Shown piece by piece: positions 1 through 8,025 of a DNA stretch of 64,000 nucleotides (position 1 is the first letter of the stretch; each line of letters begins with the position of its first letter). The DNA lies in NCBI GenBank assembly GCA_900556485.1, contig USOX01000006.1:83787-147786 (forward strand), written 5' to 3'. Position numbers and translations under genes: made by a program. This DNA comes from an uncultured Dysgonomonas sp. (lineage in GTDB: Bacteria; Bacteroidota; Bacteroidia; Bacteroidales; Dysgonomonadaceae). Below the pieces are notes generated by a model. The model had not been told where the DNA came from, did not search any database, and saw nothing but the letters and a program-made list of their open reading frames with translations.

Positions 1-1269
1 GACGAAAATCCTACTGACACTACTACTATAGCAAATATTCCATGGAGAGAATATTTTACTGATCCGGCCCTTCAGGCTCTGATCGATGAAGGCTTAAATA
101 ATAACTATGATATGCGCATAGTTGCCGAACGTATCAAACAGGCAGAAGCAGCTTTGGGTATGGCACGTGCAGCATATTTTCCAAGTCTTGCTGTAGGTGG
201 CAACTTAACTCATACAAGATTCAGTAATGGAGCCAGAGGAAGAGATGTATTGGGATACAGCTCAAATGAGTATATGGTCGGATTTATGGCTAGTTGGGAA
301 ATAGATGTATGGGGAAAGCTAAATCGCCAATCACGAGCTAAGTTTGCTGATATGTTAAACAGTTATGCTGGTAGAAATTTAATTCAAACCAGTCTTATCT
401 CAGGTATTTCAAATACTTACTATGCTTTGATTGCTCTTGATGAACAGTTGAAAATAACTAATGAAATGATTGGTTTGATGCAGGAAAGTGTAGTAACAAT
501 GGAATCGTTGATGGAAGGTGGTTTTCAGAATGGAGCTTCTGTAGAACAAATGAAAGCTACTTTATATTCAGCACAAGTATCCATTCCTGACTTAGAAAGC
601 AATATCAAGCAATTAGAGAATTCATTGTGCCTCATGGTTGGAAGAAAACCTGGTAGTATTACCAGAACTACTCTTGCTGCTCAGAATGTGCCTACACGTT
701 TGGCTCATGGAATACCTTTCCAAATGTTAGCTAAACGTCCAGATGTAAGACAAGCTGAATTATCATTCAGGTCTGCTTTCGAATTAACAAATGCTGCGCA
801 AGCAAGTTTTTATCCATCTATAAATATAAGTAGCGCATCATTGGGTTATGCAGGTACATTATTTAAACCTGAAAATTTAGCAGCTCAAATTATAGGTAGT
901 ATTACTCAACCAATTTTTGCAAGAAAGCAATTGACTACCCAATTGAAAGTAGCAAAAGCTGAACAACAAGCAGCATTGTTAACATTTGAGCAAACCGTAT
1001 TATCAGCAGGAAAAGAAGTCTCAGATATACTATATACATTCGACTCTTCGCTTAAAAAGAACGAAACGAGAATGAAACAAGTAGAATCTTTGGATAAATC
1101 TGTTTATTTTACAAAAGAATTATTGAATGCTGGTGAAGCTAATTATCTGGAAGTGATAAATGCTCAACAGAGTTTACTTCAGGCAAAATTGAATCAGGTT
1201 AATGATAAACTGGAGCAGCTTCAGGCAACATCAGATCTTTATAAGGCTCTTGGTGGAGGCATAGAATAA
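1..1269 (+). CDS. TolC-family RND efflux outer membrane protein (5' partial)
   Basis: The C-terminal part of an outer membrane factor (NodT/OprM type), the trimeric channel that completes RND-type tripartite efflux pumps. The reading frame is open from base 1, so the gene begins outside the window; the first internal ATG at 112 is not the real start. The visible N-terminal stretch, with WREYF, a D-P-x-L pair and LNNNYD, matches the opening of the first TolC repeat. The rest is long Ala/Gln-rich helix typical of the periplasmic coiled-coil barrel, including RPDVRQAE near the second repeat and EVINAQQSLLQAKLNQV near the end. The efflux membrane-fusion and inner-membrane pump genes are expected upstream, as this gene usually comes last in such operons. 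It is followed by a good hairpin terminator. The substrate cannot be told from this protein. Confidence 0.93.
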   Translation, partial: DENPTDTTTIANIPWREYFTDPALQALIDEGLNNNYDMRIVAERIKQAEAALGMARAAYFPSLAVGGNLTHTRFSNGARGRDVLGYSSNEYMVGFMASWEIDVWGKLNRQSRAKFADMLNSYAGRNLIQTSLISGISNTYYALIALDEQLKITNEMIGLMQESVVTMESLMEGGFQNGASVEQMKATLYSAQVSIPDLESNIKQLENSLCLMVGRKPGSITRTTLAAQNVPTRLAHGIPFQMLAKRPDVRQAELSFRSAFELTNAAQASFYPSINISSASLGYAGTLFKPENLAAQIIGSITQPIFARKQLTTQLKVAKAEQQAALLTFEQTVLSAGKEVSDILYTFDSSLKKNETRMKQVESLDKSVYFTKELLNAGEANYLEVINAQQSLLQAKLNQVNDKLEQLQATSDLYKALGGGIE

Positions 1270-1293
1270 TAAAAATTCAAAATATTATGAGTG

Positions 1294-1321
1294 AAAAAGG
1301 TGGCAGAAATGTCACCTTTTT
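1294..1321 (+). terminator. Rho-independent terminator of the efflux operon
   Basis: A 9-bp inverted repeat (AAAAAGGTG / CACCTTTTT) with a 10-nt loop starts 25 bp after the efflux stop codon. Its 3' arm runs into T-rich sequence. Confidence 0.8.
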
Positions 1322-1393
1322 CTTTTATATCGTTTTGATTAGATTGTGTTTATTTTTGACCAGATAGTGTCGTATAATATTTTATTATAAATA

Positions 1394-1401
1394 TATCTTT
1401 G
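1394..1401 (+). promoter_or_regulatory. Probable -7 promoter box for the GH2 gene
   Basis: TATCTTTG matches the Bacteroidetes -7 consensus TAnnTTTG. It lies 65 bp upstream of the GH2 start codon and after the preceding terminator. No clear TTTG -33 box is seen at the usual distance. Confidence 0.5.
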
Positions 1402-1466
1402 ATGTAAGGCCCTCTTTGAACAATCTTATTCATTGAAAAATATATTATATTAAATCTATATAAGAC

Positions 1467-3293
1467 ATGAGAACAATTACCTGTTATTTAATTGCTTTTT
1501 TACTATTTGGTTTTATAAATCTAAATGCACAAAAAAAAGCTAAGTATACACTCCCTACTCCATGGACTCAAATAGCTGAAGATTCGAAAATACCTCTTTC
1601 AGAATATCCTCGTCCACAAATGGAGCGTACGGAATGGCTTAATCTAAATGGAACTTGGGAATATATGGGTGGAAAAGAGCAAGTAAACCCTGTAGATGCA
1701 ATAACTCCTCCTGTTTTCAAAGCCAATGCCGAAAAAATAAGAGTACCCTTTGTTCCAGAAGCAGAACTATCGGGCATCAATCGGAAACAAGAAATAAATT
1801 TGTGGTACAAGCGAAATATTACGATACCGGAAAATTGGAAAGGTAGACGTATTCTTCTTCACTTTGGTGCTGTTGATCGCATTGCTACAGTATTTGTTAA
1901 TAATAAAAAAGTAGGAAATCATATCGGTGGCTATACTAGTTTTAGTTTCGATATTACCGATTATCTCAAATCAGGAAACAATGTTTTAGTCGTTGGTGTA
2001 CACGATCCGAATGATGGTAAAGCTCCATCAGGAAAGAATGGGCCTCATGGCGATTATACATTTTCTTCTGGTATATGGCAAACAGTTTGGATGGAACCTG
2101 TAGAAAAGGATTATATATCACAAATAAAACTTGTCCCTGATTTGGTAAATAATCGCTTAGAAGTAATTGCTTTATCTCATGCAAACAAACTAGAAGTTAT
2201 TGCAACTGTAATAGATGATGGAAAGGAGGTAGTAAAAAAGAATGGTTTGGTTAATGAAAAACTTTATTTACCAATCAATAATCCTAAATTATGGAGTCCG
2301 GATAATCCTTTTTTGTATGATTTGAAGTTGCAGATAAAAGATAAAAAAGGGCATATCGTTGATGAAGTAAAAAGTTATTTTGGTATGCGTTCAATATCAT
2401 TAGGTAAGATAGATGGTGTTACGAGAACTCTATTAAATGGTGAATTTGTTTTACAACTTGGATTGTTAGATCAAGGATATTGGCCTGATGGCATATTCAC
2501 AGCTCCTACAGACGAAGCGCTTCTGTATGATATAGAATTAGCTAAAAAAACAGGCTTTAATGTTATTCGTAAACATATTAAGACCGAACCACACCGTTGG
2601 TACTATCATTGCGATCGTTTAGGAATACTTGTGTGGCAAGATATGCCTAATTTATGGGAGCCCGATGGAATTGATTCTGTAGCTGTACGCCAACAATTCA
2701 GAACAGAATGGAAAGAAATAATGGATCAACATACAAATTCGCCATCTATTATAACATGGGTACCATTCAATGAAAATTGGGGAGCATTTGAAGTAACAGA
2801 AATTACTGATTGGACAAAAAAATATGATCCGTCAAGATTAGTAAATGGTAATTCCGGATACAACTTTGCTCCCGGATATCGTAAAGCTTATGGTGATCCT
2901 GGTAATGGTGATTTTGTTGATTTACATAATTATGGTGATATCAACGAAAATGCGACTCCTAAGGCTGAAGAGAACCGTGCGGCATCTATAGGAGAATTCG
3001 GAGGTAAGGGTTTATTTGTCAGAGGACATATGTGGCCGGTAAGGAATAATGCTTATCAAATATTGGTGAATCAAGGAATATTGACGGATACATATGTGAT
3101 GTTAATCACCGAAGTTGAACAAATGATGAAATACAGAGGGGTCAGTGCTGCAATTTACACTCAGACTACCGATGTAGAACACGAAATCAATGGGTTAGTT
3201 ACATACGATCGTAAAGTAGAGAAGATGAATTTTGAAAAAGTAAAAGCTATTAATGAGTCTGTAATAAATGGTAGTAAAAATTTGAATAAATAG
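1467..3293 (+). CDS. Glycoside hydrolase family 2 protein, secreted (beta-galactosidase/glucuronidase type)
   Basis: A secreted GH2 enzyme that would hydrolyse beta-linked galactosides, glucuronides or mannosides in the periplasm or outside the cell. Residues 1-22 form a signal peptide ending in NLNAQ. The GH2 N-terminal jelly-roll follows (about 45-210, with LNLNGTWEY and WYKRNITIP), then an immunoglobulin-like domain (about 215-305) and the TIM barrel (about 310-600). The predicted acid/base is E436 in VPFNENWG and the predicted nucleophile is E510 in IGEFGGKG; both catalytic Glu residues are present. At 608 aa it is a short GH2 without extra C-terminal modules. It stands alone between terminators and has no SusC/SusD pair nearby, so it is not in a classical polysaccharide utilisation locus. 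Substrate is not predictable from sequence reading alone. Confidence 0.9.
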   Translation: MRTITCYLIAFLLFGFINLNAQKKAKYTLPTPWTQIAEDSKIPLSEYPRPQMERTEWLNLNGTWEYMGGKEQVNPVDAITPPVFKANAEKIRVPFVPEAELSGINRKQEINLWYKRNITIPENWKGRRILLHFGAVDRIATVFVNNKKVGNHIGGYTSFSFDITDYLKSGNNVLVVGVHDPNDGKAPSGKNGPHGDYTFSSGIWQTVWMEPVEKDYISQIKLVPDLVNNRLEVIALSHANKLEVIATVIDDGKEVVKKNGLVNEKLYLPINNPKLWSPDNPFLYDLKLQIKDKKGHIVDEVKSYFGMRSISLGKIDGVTRTLLNGEFVLQLGLLDQGYWPDGIFTAPTDEALLYDIELAKKTGFNVIRKHIKTEPHRWYYHCDRLGILVWQDMPNLWEPDGIDSVAVRQQFRTEWKEIMDQHTNSPSIITWVPFNENWGAFEVTEITDWTKKYDPSRLVNGNSGYNFAPGYRKAYGDPGNGDFVDLHNYGDINENATPKAEENRAASIGEFGGKGLFVRGHMWPVRNNAYQILVNQGILTDTYVMLITEVEQMMKYRGVSAAIYTQTTDVEHEINGLVTYDRKVEKMNFEKVKAINESVINGSKNLNK

Positions 3294-3300
3294 AGAATAA

Positions 3301-3332
3301 AAAAGAAGAGGAATATTTTCCTCTTCTTTTTG
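3301..3332. terminator. Bidirectional terminator between the GH2 and SulP genes
   Basis: A perfect 14-bp inverted repeat (AAAAAGAAGAGGAA / TTCCTCTTCTTTTT) with a 4-nt loop lies between two convergent stop codons. The arms give T-runs on both strands. Confidence 0.85.
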
Positions 3333-3355
3333 TATATATTTTTTTATAAATAACG

Positions 3356-5065
3356 TTATTGTTGAACGCTATTTGTATCTAAAATAGCGTTTGCCCTTTC
3401 TAAGGCAACATTAATATTATCACAAATATTTTCTTCTCCAATCATTTCAGGTATATCTGAACTTTCAATCATTCTATGTACCTCTGGGCGTACTCCTGAT
3501 AGAATAACCTGAATTCCATCCTTTTTAGATTTGAGGCATAAACTTTCCAAATTATGCAGACCTGTAGAATCAATAAAAGGGACTTTACGCATGCGGATTA
3601 TACGAATTTTTGATTTATCACCAATTATACGCATACTTTCATCAAATTTATTTGCAATACCAAAGAAGAATGGCCCATCTATTTCATATACTTCTATTCC
3701 ATCAGGTAATGTTAATATTTCATCATCATGTGCAATTTCACCTTCGCCTGTTAAGTCAAGTTTTTTCTTTATTACAGATACATGAGTTACTTCATTTATC
3801 CGCTTCATAAATAGAACAACAGCCAATAAAAGTCCAACTTCGATAGCAATAGTAAGGTCGAATATGACAGTAAGGAAGAATGTTATTAATAAGACAGCAA
3901 CATCTGACTTTTGATTTTTTAATAAGGCTTTGAATGTACGCCACTCGCTCATATTATATGATACAATAACCAATACACCTGCTAAACAAGCCATTGGTAT
4001 ATATTGTGCTAAAGGCATCAACAATAATAATATTAATAATAATACAACTGCGTGAATAATACCGGCTATGGGCGTACGACCTCCGTTATTTATATTTGTC
4101 ATTGTACGGGCTATGGCTCCTGTAGCAGGGATACCACCAAAAAGAGGAGTGATAATATTTGCGACTCCTTGTGCTATTAATTCAGTGTTAGAATTGTGCT
4201 TCTCCCCTCCTATTACACCGTCTGCAACTGTAGCAGATAACAATGATTCGATAGCTCCTAATAATGCTATAGTGAGGGCAACCGGTAGTAAATCTGAAAT
4301 GGTTGCCATATTAATATCAGGAATTTCGGCTTCTGGCAACGCAGCATTAATACTAAAACGATCCCCGATTGTGTCAATAGCATTAATGCCTAAATATGTT
4401 TTTAGAAAATAAACGATAACTGTTATGACTATAATTGCTACTAACGATCCCGGAATTTTTTTTACAATTCGTGGAGTAATTACTATAATTAGTATACTAG
4501 CTATACTAACCAGCGTATTCCACCAATTGATAGTATTGAAATATTTAATATAGATAATCCATTTTCCAATAAAATCGCCCGGTACTTTTTCCCCTCCAAA
4601 AGTAAGCCCGAATATATCTGCTATTTGTGTAGTAAAGATAGTTACCGCAATGCCACTTGTAAATCCGACAATAATAGGATATGGTATGAATTTAATGATT
4701 TTACCAAGTTTGAAAACGCCCAATAATATTAAAATAACTCCGGCAATAATAGTAGCAATGATCAGACCTTTCATTCCATGGGTTTGCACTACTCCATAAA
4801 CAATTACGATGAAGGCTCCTGTGGGACCACCTATCTGTACGCGGCTACCTCCTAAAAATGAGATAATAAATCCTGCAATAATTGCTGTGATAATACCTTG
4901 CTCGGGACTAACCCCTGAAGCTATACCAAATGCCAGAGCAAGTGGTAGTGCGACAATACCGACAATAATCCCCGACATCAGGTCGTTGATAAATTTGCTT
5001 TTGTCATAGGTCTTTAATGAAATAAATAATTGAGGAGTAAAGTCCTTCAATAAGTTTTTTTCCAT
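3356..5065 (-). CDS. SulP family inorganic anion transporter with STAS domain
   Basis: An inner-membrane SulP/SLC26 transporter, a family that carries sulfate, bicarbonate, chloride or dicarboxylates with Na+ or H+ coupling. Residues 1-430 are a hydrophobic core of repeated membrane segments with the family motifs LPLALAFGIASGVSPEQG and GGSRVQIGGPTGAF. Residues about 445-555 form a cytoplasmic STAS domain, with FIDSTG at the position where anti-sigma antagonist-like domains can be phosphorylated. Full family length at 569 aa. It is monocistronic. A -7 box match (TAACTTTG, plus-strand 5222-5229) would give a roughly 150-nt leader. There is no adjacent carbonic anhydrase; the one in this window is 30 kb away, so a bicarbonate role is only possible. 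Confidence 0.93.
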   Translation of the reverse strand: MEKNLLKDFTPQLFISLKTYDKSKFINDLMSGIIVGIVALPLALAFGIASGVSPEQGIITAIIAGFIISFLGGSRVQIGGPTGAFIVIVYGVVQTHGMKGLIIATIIAGVILILLGVFKLGKIIKFIPYPIIVGFTSGIAVTIFTTQIADIFGLTFGGEKVPGDFIGKWIIYIKYFNTINWWNTLVSIASILIIVITPRIVKKIPGSLVAIIVITVIVYFLKTYLGINAIDTIGDRFSINAALPEAEIPDINMATISDLLPVALTIALLGAIESLLSATVADGVIGGEKHNSNTELIAQGVANIITPLFGGIPATGAIARTMTNINNGGRTPIAGIIHAVVLLLILLLLMPLAQYIPMACLAGVLVIVSYNMSEWRTFKALLKNQKSDVAVLLITFFLTVIFDLTIAIEVGLLLAVVLFMKRINEVTHVSVIKKKLDLTGEGEIAHDDEILTLPDGIEVYEIDGPFFFGIANKFDESMRIIGDKSKIRIIRMRKVPFIDSTGLHNLESLCLKSKKDGIQVILSGVRPEVHRMIESSDIPEMIGEENICDNINVALERANAILDTNSVQQ

Positions 5066-5272
5066 AATAGGGGAACAATAAGTGCGGTGAAACGTTAATA
5101 AATATATAACACATGTTAGACAATGTCTATTGCTAAAAGATTCTATCTATGAGAAGGTATAGAAGGTTAAATTTTAAGTAATTAAACTGAAAAAGATCAT
5201 TGTTATATATTTTTAATGGGCACAAAGTTACAAAATGATTTCGAATCCCTTCGTTTAAAGAGCATTAAATAT

Positions 5273-5280
5273 TAAATTTG
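5273..5280 (+). promoter_or_regulatory. Probable -7 box for the rubrerythrin gene
   Basis: TAAATTTG fits TAnnTTTG and lies 32 bp upstream of the rubrerythrin ATG. Confidence 0.55.
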
Positions 5281-5312
5281 TAAAACTATCATTATAAAAC
5301 TATCTTAAAGTT

Positions 5313-5891
5313 ATGGAAAAAAGCATCAAAGGCACAGAAACAGAAAAGTGCTTATTAAAATCATTTGCGGGAGAATCCCAAGCTAGAATGCGTTACACAA
5401 TGTTTGCCAGTGTAGCTAAAAAAGAGGGTTATGAGCAAATTGCTGCAATTTTCTTGGAGACCGCTGATCAGGAAAAAGAGCATGCGAAACGCATGTTTAG
5501 TTTCCTTGAAGGAGGCATGGTTGAAATTACAGCTTCGTATCCTGCAGGTAAAATTGGTACAACGGCAGAGAATTTGACAGAAGCTGCTGCAGGTGAGCAC
5601 GAAGAATGGTATATTGATTATCCGGCTTTCGCAGAAATTGCAGAAAAAGAAGGCTTTAAAGAGATTGCTGTAATGTATCGCATGATTGCAAAAGTAGAGA
5701 ACATGCATGAAGACAGATATAAAGCACTTTTATCCAGAGTAGAAAGCGCAGGCGTATTTACTCGTGAAGAAGCTATTGAATGGCAATGCCGTAATTGCGG
5801 ATTTGTAATTAAAAGTAAAATAGCACCTAAAACTTGTCCAGCTTGTTTACATCCACAAGCGTACTTTGAACCATTAAAATGGAATTTCTAA
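5313..5891 (+). CDS. rbr: Rubrerythrin
   Basis: Cytoplasmic non-haem di-iron peroxidase that reduces hydrogen peroxide in anaerobes and microaerophiles. The ferritin-like four-helix domain (about 1-145) shows the metal-ligand pattern E..ESQARMRY, ETADQEKEHAKR and AKVENMHEDR. The C-terminal rubredoxin-like domain holds the four iron Cys: C159, C162, C175 and C178. The length of 192 aa is normal for the classic two-domain form. The gene is monocistronic, with its own promoter box and a strong terminator at 5917-5939. Its presence fits an anaerobic lifestyle with oxidative-stress defence. Confidence 0.96.
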   Translation: MEKSIKGTETEKCLLKSFAGESQARMRYTMFASVAKKEGYEQIAAIFLETADQEKEHAKRMFSFLEGGMVEITASYPAGKIGTTAENLTEAAAGEHEEWYIDYPAFAEIAEKEGFKEIAVMYRMIAKVENMHEDRYKALLSRVESAGVFTREEAIEWQCRNCGFVIKSKIAPKTCPACLHPQAYFEPLKWNF

Positions 5892-5916
5892 TAAATATAT
5901 AAATTTGAATAAGTTA

Positions 5917-5939
5917 AGAGACCGCTAAATGCGGTCTCT
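5917..5939 (+). terminator. Terminator after rubrerythrin
   Basis: A perfect 9-bp stem (AGAGACCGC / GCGGTCTCT) with a 5-nt loop is followed by T-rich sequence, 26 bp after the stop codon. Confidence 0.85.
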
Positions 5940-5942
5940 TTC

Positions 5943-5974
5943 TATTTATATTGCAAACGTTTGCAATATAAATA
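5943..5974. promoter_or_regulatory. 32-bp perfect palindrome, LacI-type operator candidate
   Basis: The 32 bp read identically on both strands. The core is TTGCAAACGTTTGCAA, with a central CG as in LacI/GalR-family operators and resembling operators of MalR-type maltose regulators. It lies 46 bp upstream of a -7 box match (6021-6028) and 92 bp upstream of the GH13 start, and is separate from the preceding terminator. No LacI-family gene is in the window, so the regulator must be encoded elsewhere. Control of the amylase gene is inferred from position. Confidence 0.7.
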
Positions 5975-6020
5975 AATCTGTTTATAAGGAAAAAACAAGA
6001 ATAATACGCTCATATCACTT

Positions 6021-6028
6021 TAGATTTG
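6021..6028 (+). promoter_or_regulatory. Probable -7 box for the GH13 gene
   Basis: TAGATTTG fits TAnnTTTG, 38 bp upstream of the GH13 ATG and downstream of the palindrome at 5943-5974. Confidence 0.55.
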
Positions 6029-6066
6029 TCAGCAAATAAAATCTATGAACCTTATAATTTAAAATC

Positions 6067-7950
6067 ATGAAAATATTTAAGTTTCTATTTGTCTTTTTAT
6101 TTTTTAGTCTTCTCTTATCATGTAATGACGATGATCTTATTGTTAAAGCAGAAGAAACTCCTGAATCTTTTACAAAAGGAATGAGAGATGGAATTAACTA
6201 TATCAGTGATGACTCATTAGGTTTCGTTTTGTTTGCACCCGGTAAGGAAACAGTATATCTTATTGGAGATTTTAATGATTGGATAGTATCGGATAAATAT
6301 AAAATGGAAAAACAGGATAACAGGTTTTGGATAAGAATTGGGGGCTTGGAGAAAGGAAAGGAGTATATATGTCAATATTTGATAGATAATGAAATAAGAA
6401 TAGCTGATCCGTATGCAGCTAAGATATCTGATCCTAAAAATGATAAGTTTATCTCTGCCGAAATCTATCCCAATCTTATACAATATCCAGAATCTAAATC
6501 GGATAAAATAGCAATGGTCGTAAATACTGCTCCTGAAAAATATTCGTGGAAGGTATCCGATTTTAAATTAGAGAATCGTGATAATATGGTAATATATGAG
6601 CTTCTGATCCGTGATTTTACAGAAAAAAGAAGTATTAAAGGTGTACAGGAGAAGCTTGATTATATAAAGGACTTGGGTGTAAATGCAATAGAACTAATGC
6701 CTTTCAATGAATTTGAAGGTAATGACAGTTGGGGATACAATCCTTCATTTTACTTTGCTACAGACAAAGCTTATGGAACCGCAAATGATTATAAATCATT
6801 TATTGATGCATGCCATTCCAATGGAATAGCTGTGATAATGGACATTGTATTAAATCATAGTTATAGCCAAAGCCCTATGGTTCGTATGTATCAGGATGAT
6901 AATGGAAATCCGACAACCGAAAACCCTTGGTATAACACTCAATCTCCGAACACGGATTACTCTTGGGGATATGATTTCAATCACGAGAGTGTATATACAA
7001 AAGCGTTTGTAGATAGCGTTTGCGCTTATTGGATGCAGGAGTACAAAGTTGATGGATTTCGCTTCGATTTTACAAAAGGGTTTACAAACACTCCGGGTAA
7101 TGGATGGGCATATGATGCATCCAGAGTTTTGATTTTGAAAAGAATGGCAAATGAAATATATAAACGTAATCCGGATGCAATCATTATATTGGAACATTTA
7201 GCAGATAACACTGAAGAAAAAGTACTTGCTGATGCAGGAATGTATCTGTGGGGAAATATGAACTATGCATATAATGAGGCGACTATGGGCTGGGGACAAA
7301 GTATTGTAAATACATCATATAAGGAAAAAGGTTGGTCTGCACCTCATTTAATCTCATATATAGAAAGCCATGATGAAGAAAGAATTATGTTTAAGAATAA
7401 GCAATGGGGTAAACAGGCTGCTGATTATGATGTGCGGGATTTAAATACAGCCTTAAGAAGAACAGAAGCTGCAACTGTAATTATGATGACAATTCCGGGA
7501 CCGAAAATGATCTGGCAATTCGGAGAATTAGGTTATGATTTTTCTATCAATAGTAATGAATCAGGAGAGTGGAAAGAGGAATTTGAAGATGGTAGAAATC
7601 GTACTGGCAAAAAACCAATCAGATGGGACTACTTGAATGATAATAATAGAAAATCATTATACAATATTTATTCTAAAATGAATAAGTTGCGTAATACAAA
7701 TTCTATATTTTCAACATCAAATTTTACAATAACCGAAAATGACCAAACAAAACAGGTATTACTAAAATCAACAAATGGTAATATTTGTGCTGTTGCAAAC
7801 TTTGATGTTGTACCTGTAACTATGGATGTGAAATTCGAAAGAACCGGTACGTGGGAGGATTATTTCTCAGGTATATCTCTTAATGTTTCTAGTGAAAGTC
7901 AATCAATGGAATTGCAACCCGGAGAATATTGTCTATATATAAGTAAATGA
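6067..7950 (+). CDS. GH13 alpha-amylase-family lipoprotein with N-terminal CBM48-like domain
   Basis: An alpha-glucan-acting enzyme (amylase, pullulanase or branching-like) anchored as a lipoprotein. The signal peptide ends in a lipobox LLLSC near residue 19, followed by NDDD. Residues about 50-140 resemble a CBM48/E-set module (VYLIGDFNDW, AGISDP-like end). The GH13 barrel follows with its conserved regions: I, D259-x-VLNH; II, GFRFD with nucleophile D334; III, E376 in IILEHLAD (acid/base); IV, SHDE with D436. Region III has EHLAD rather than the usual E-x-W, which suggests a divergent subfamily. A small beta domain ends the protein. The gene is monocistronic between a palindromic operator candidate and a terminator, and no SusC/SusD neighbours are present. 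Confidence 0.92.
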   Translation: MKIFKFLFVFLFFSLLLSCNDDDLIVKAEETPESFTKGMRDGINYISDDSLGFVLFAPGKETVYLIGDFNDWIVSDKYKMEKQDNRFWIRIGGLEKGKEYICQYLIDNEIRIADPYAAKISDPKNDKFISAEIYPNLIQYPESKSDKIAMVVNTAPEKYSWKVSDFKLENRDNMVIYELLIRDFTEKRSIKGVQEKLDYIKDLGVNAIELMPFNEFEGNDSWGYNPSFYFATDKAYGTANDYKSFIDACHSNGIAVIMDIVLNHSYSQSPMVRMYQDDNGNPTTENPWYNTQSPNTDYSWGYDFNHESVYTKAFVDSVCAYWMQEYKVDGFRFDFTKGFTNTPGNGWAYDASRVLILKRMANEIYKRNPDAIIILEHLADNTEEKVLADAGMYLWGNMNYAYNEATMGWGQSIVNTSYKEKGWSAPHLISYIESHDEERIMFKNKQWGKQAADYDVRDLNTALRRTEAATVIMMTIPGPKMIWQFGELGYDFSINSNESGEWKEEFEDGRNRTGKKPIRWDYLNDNNRKSLYNIYSKMNKLRNTNSIFSTSNFTITENDQTKQVLLKSTNGNICAVANFDVVPVTMDVKFERTGTWEDYFSGISLNVSSESQSMELQPGEYCLYISK

Positions 7951-7969
7951 GAAAAGAATCTATGTATAG

Positions 7970-8011
7970 AAACAATAAAAGGAGGATTAAATAACCCTCC
8001 TTTTATTGTTT
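7970..8011. terminator. Bidirectional terminator between the GH13 and DUF4954 genes
   Basis: A perfect 16-bp inverted repeat (AAACAATAAAAGGAGG / CCTCCTTTTATTGTTT) lies between convergent genes. Confidence 0.85.
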
Positions 8012-8025
8012 CAAGTGATTTATAT

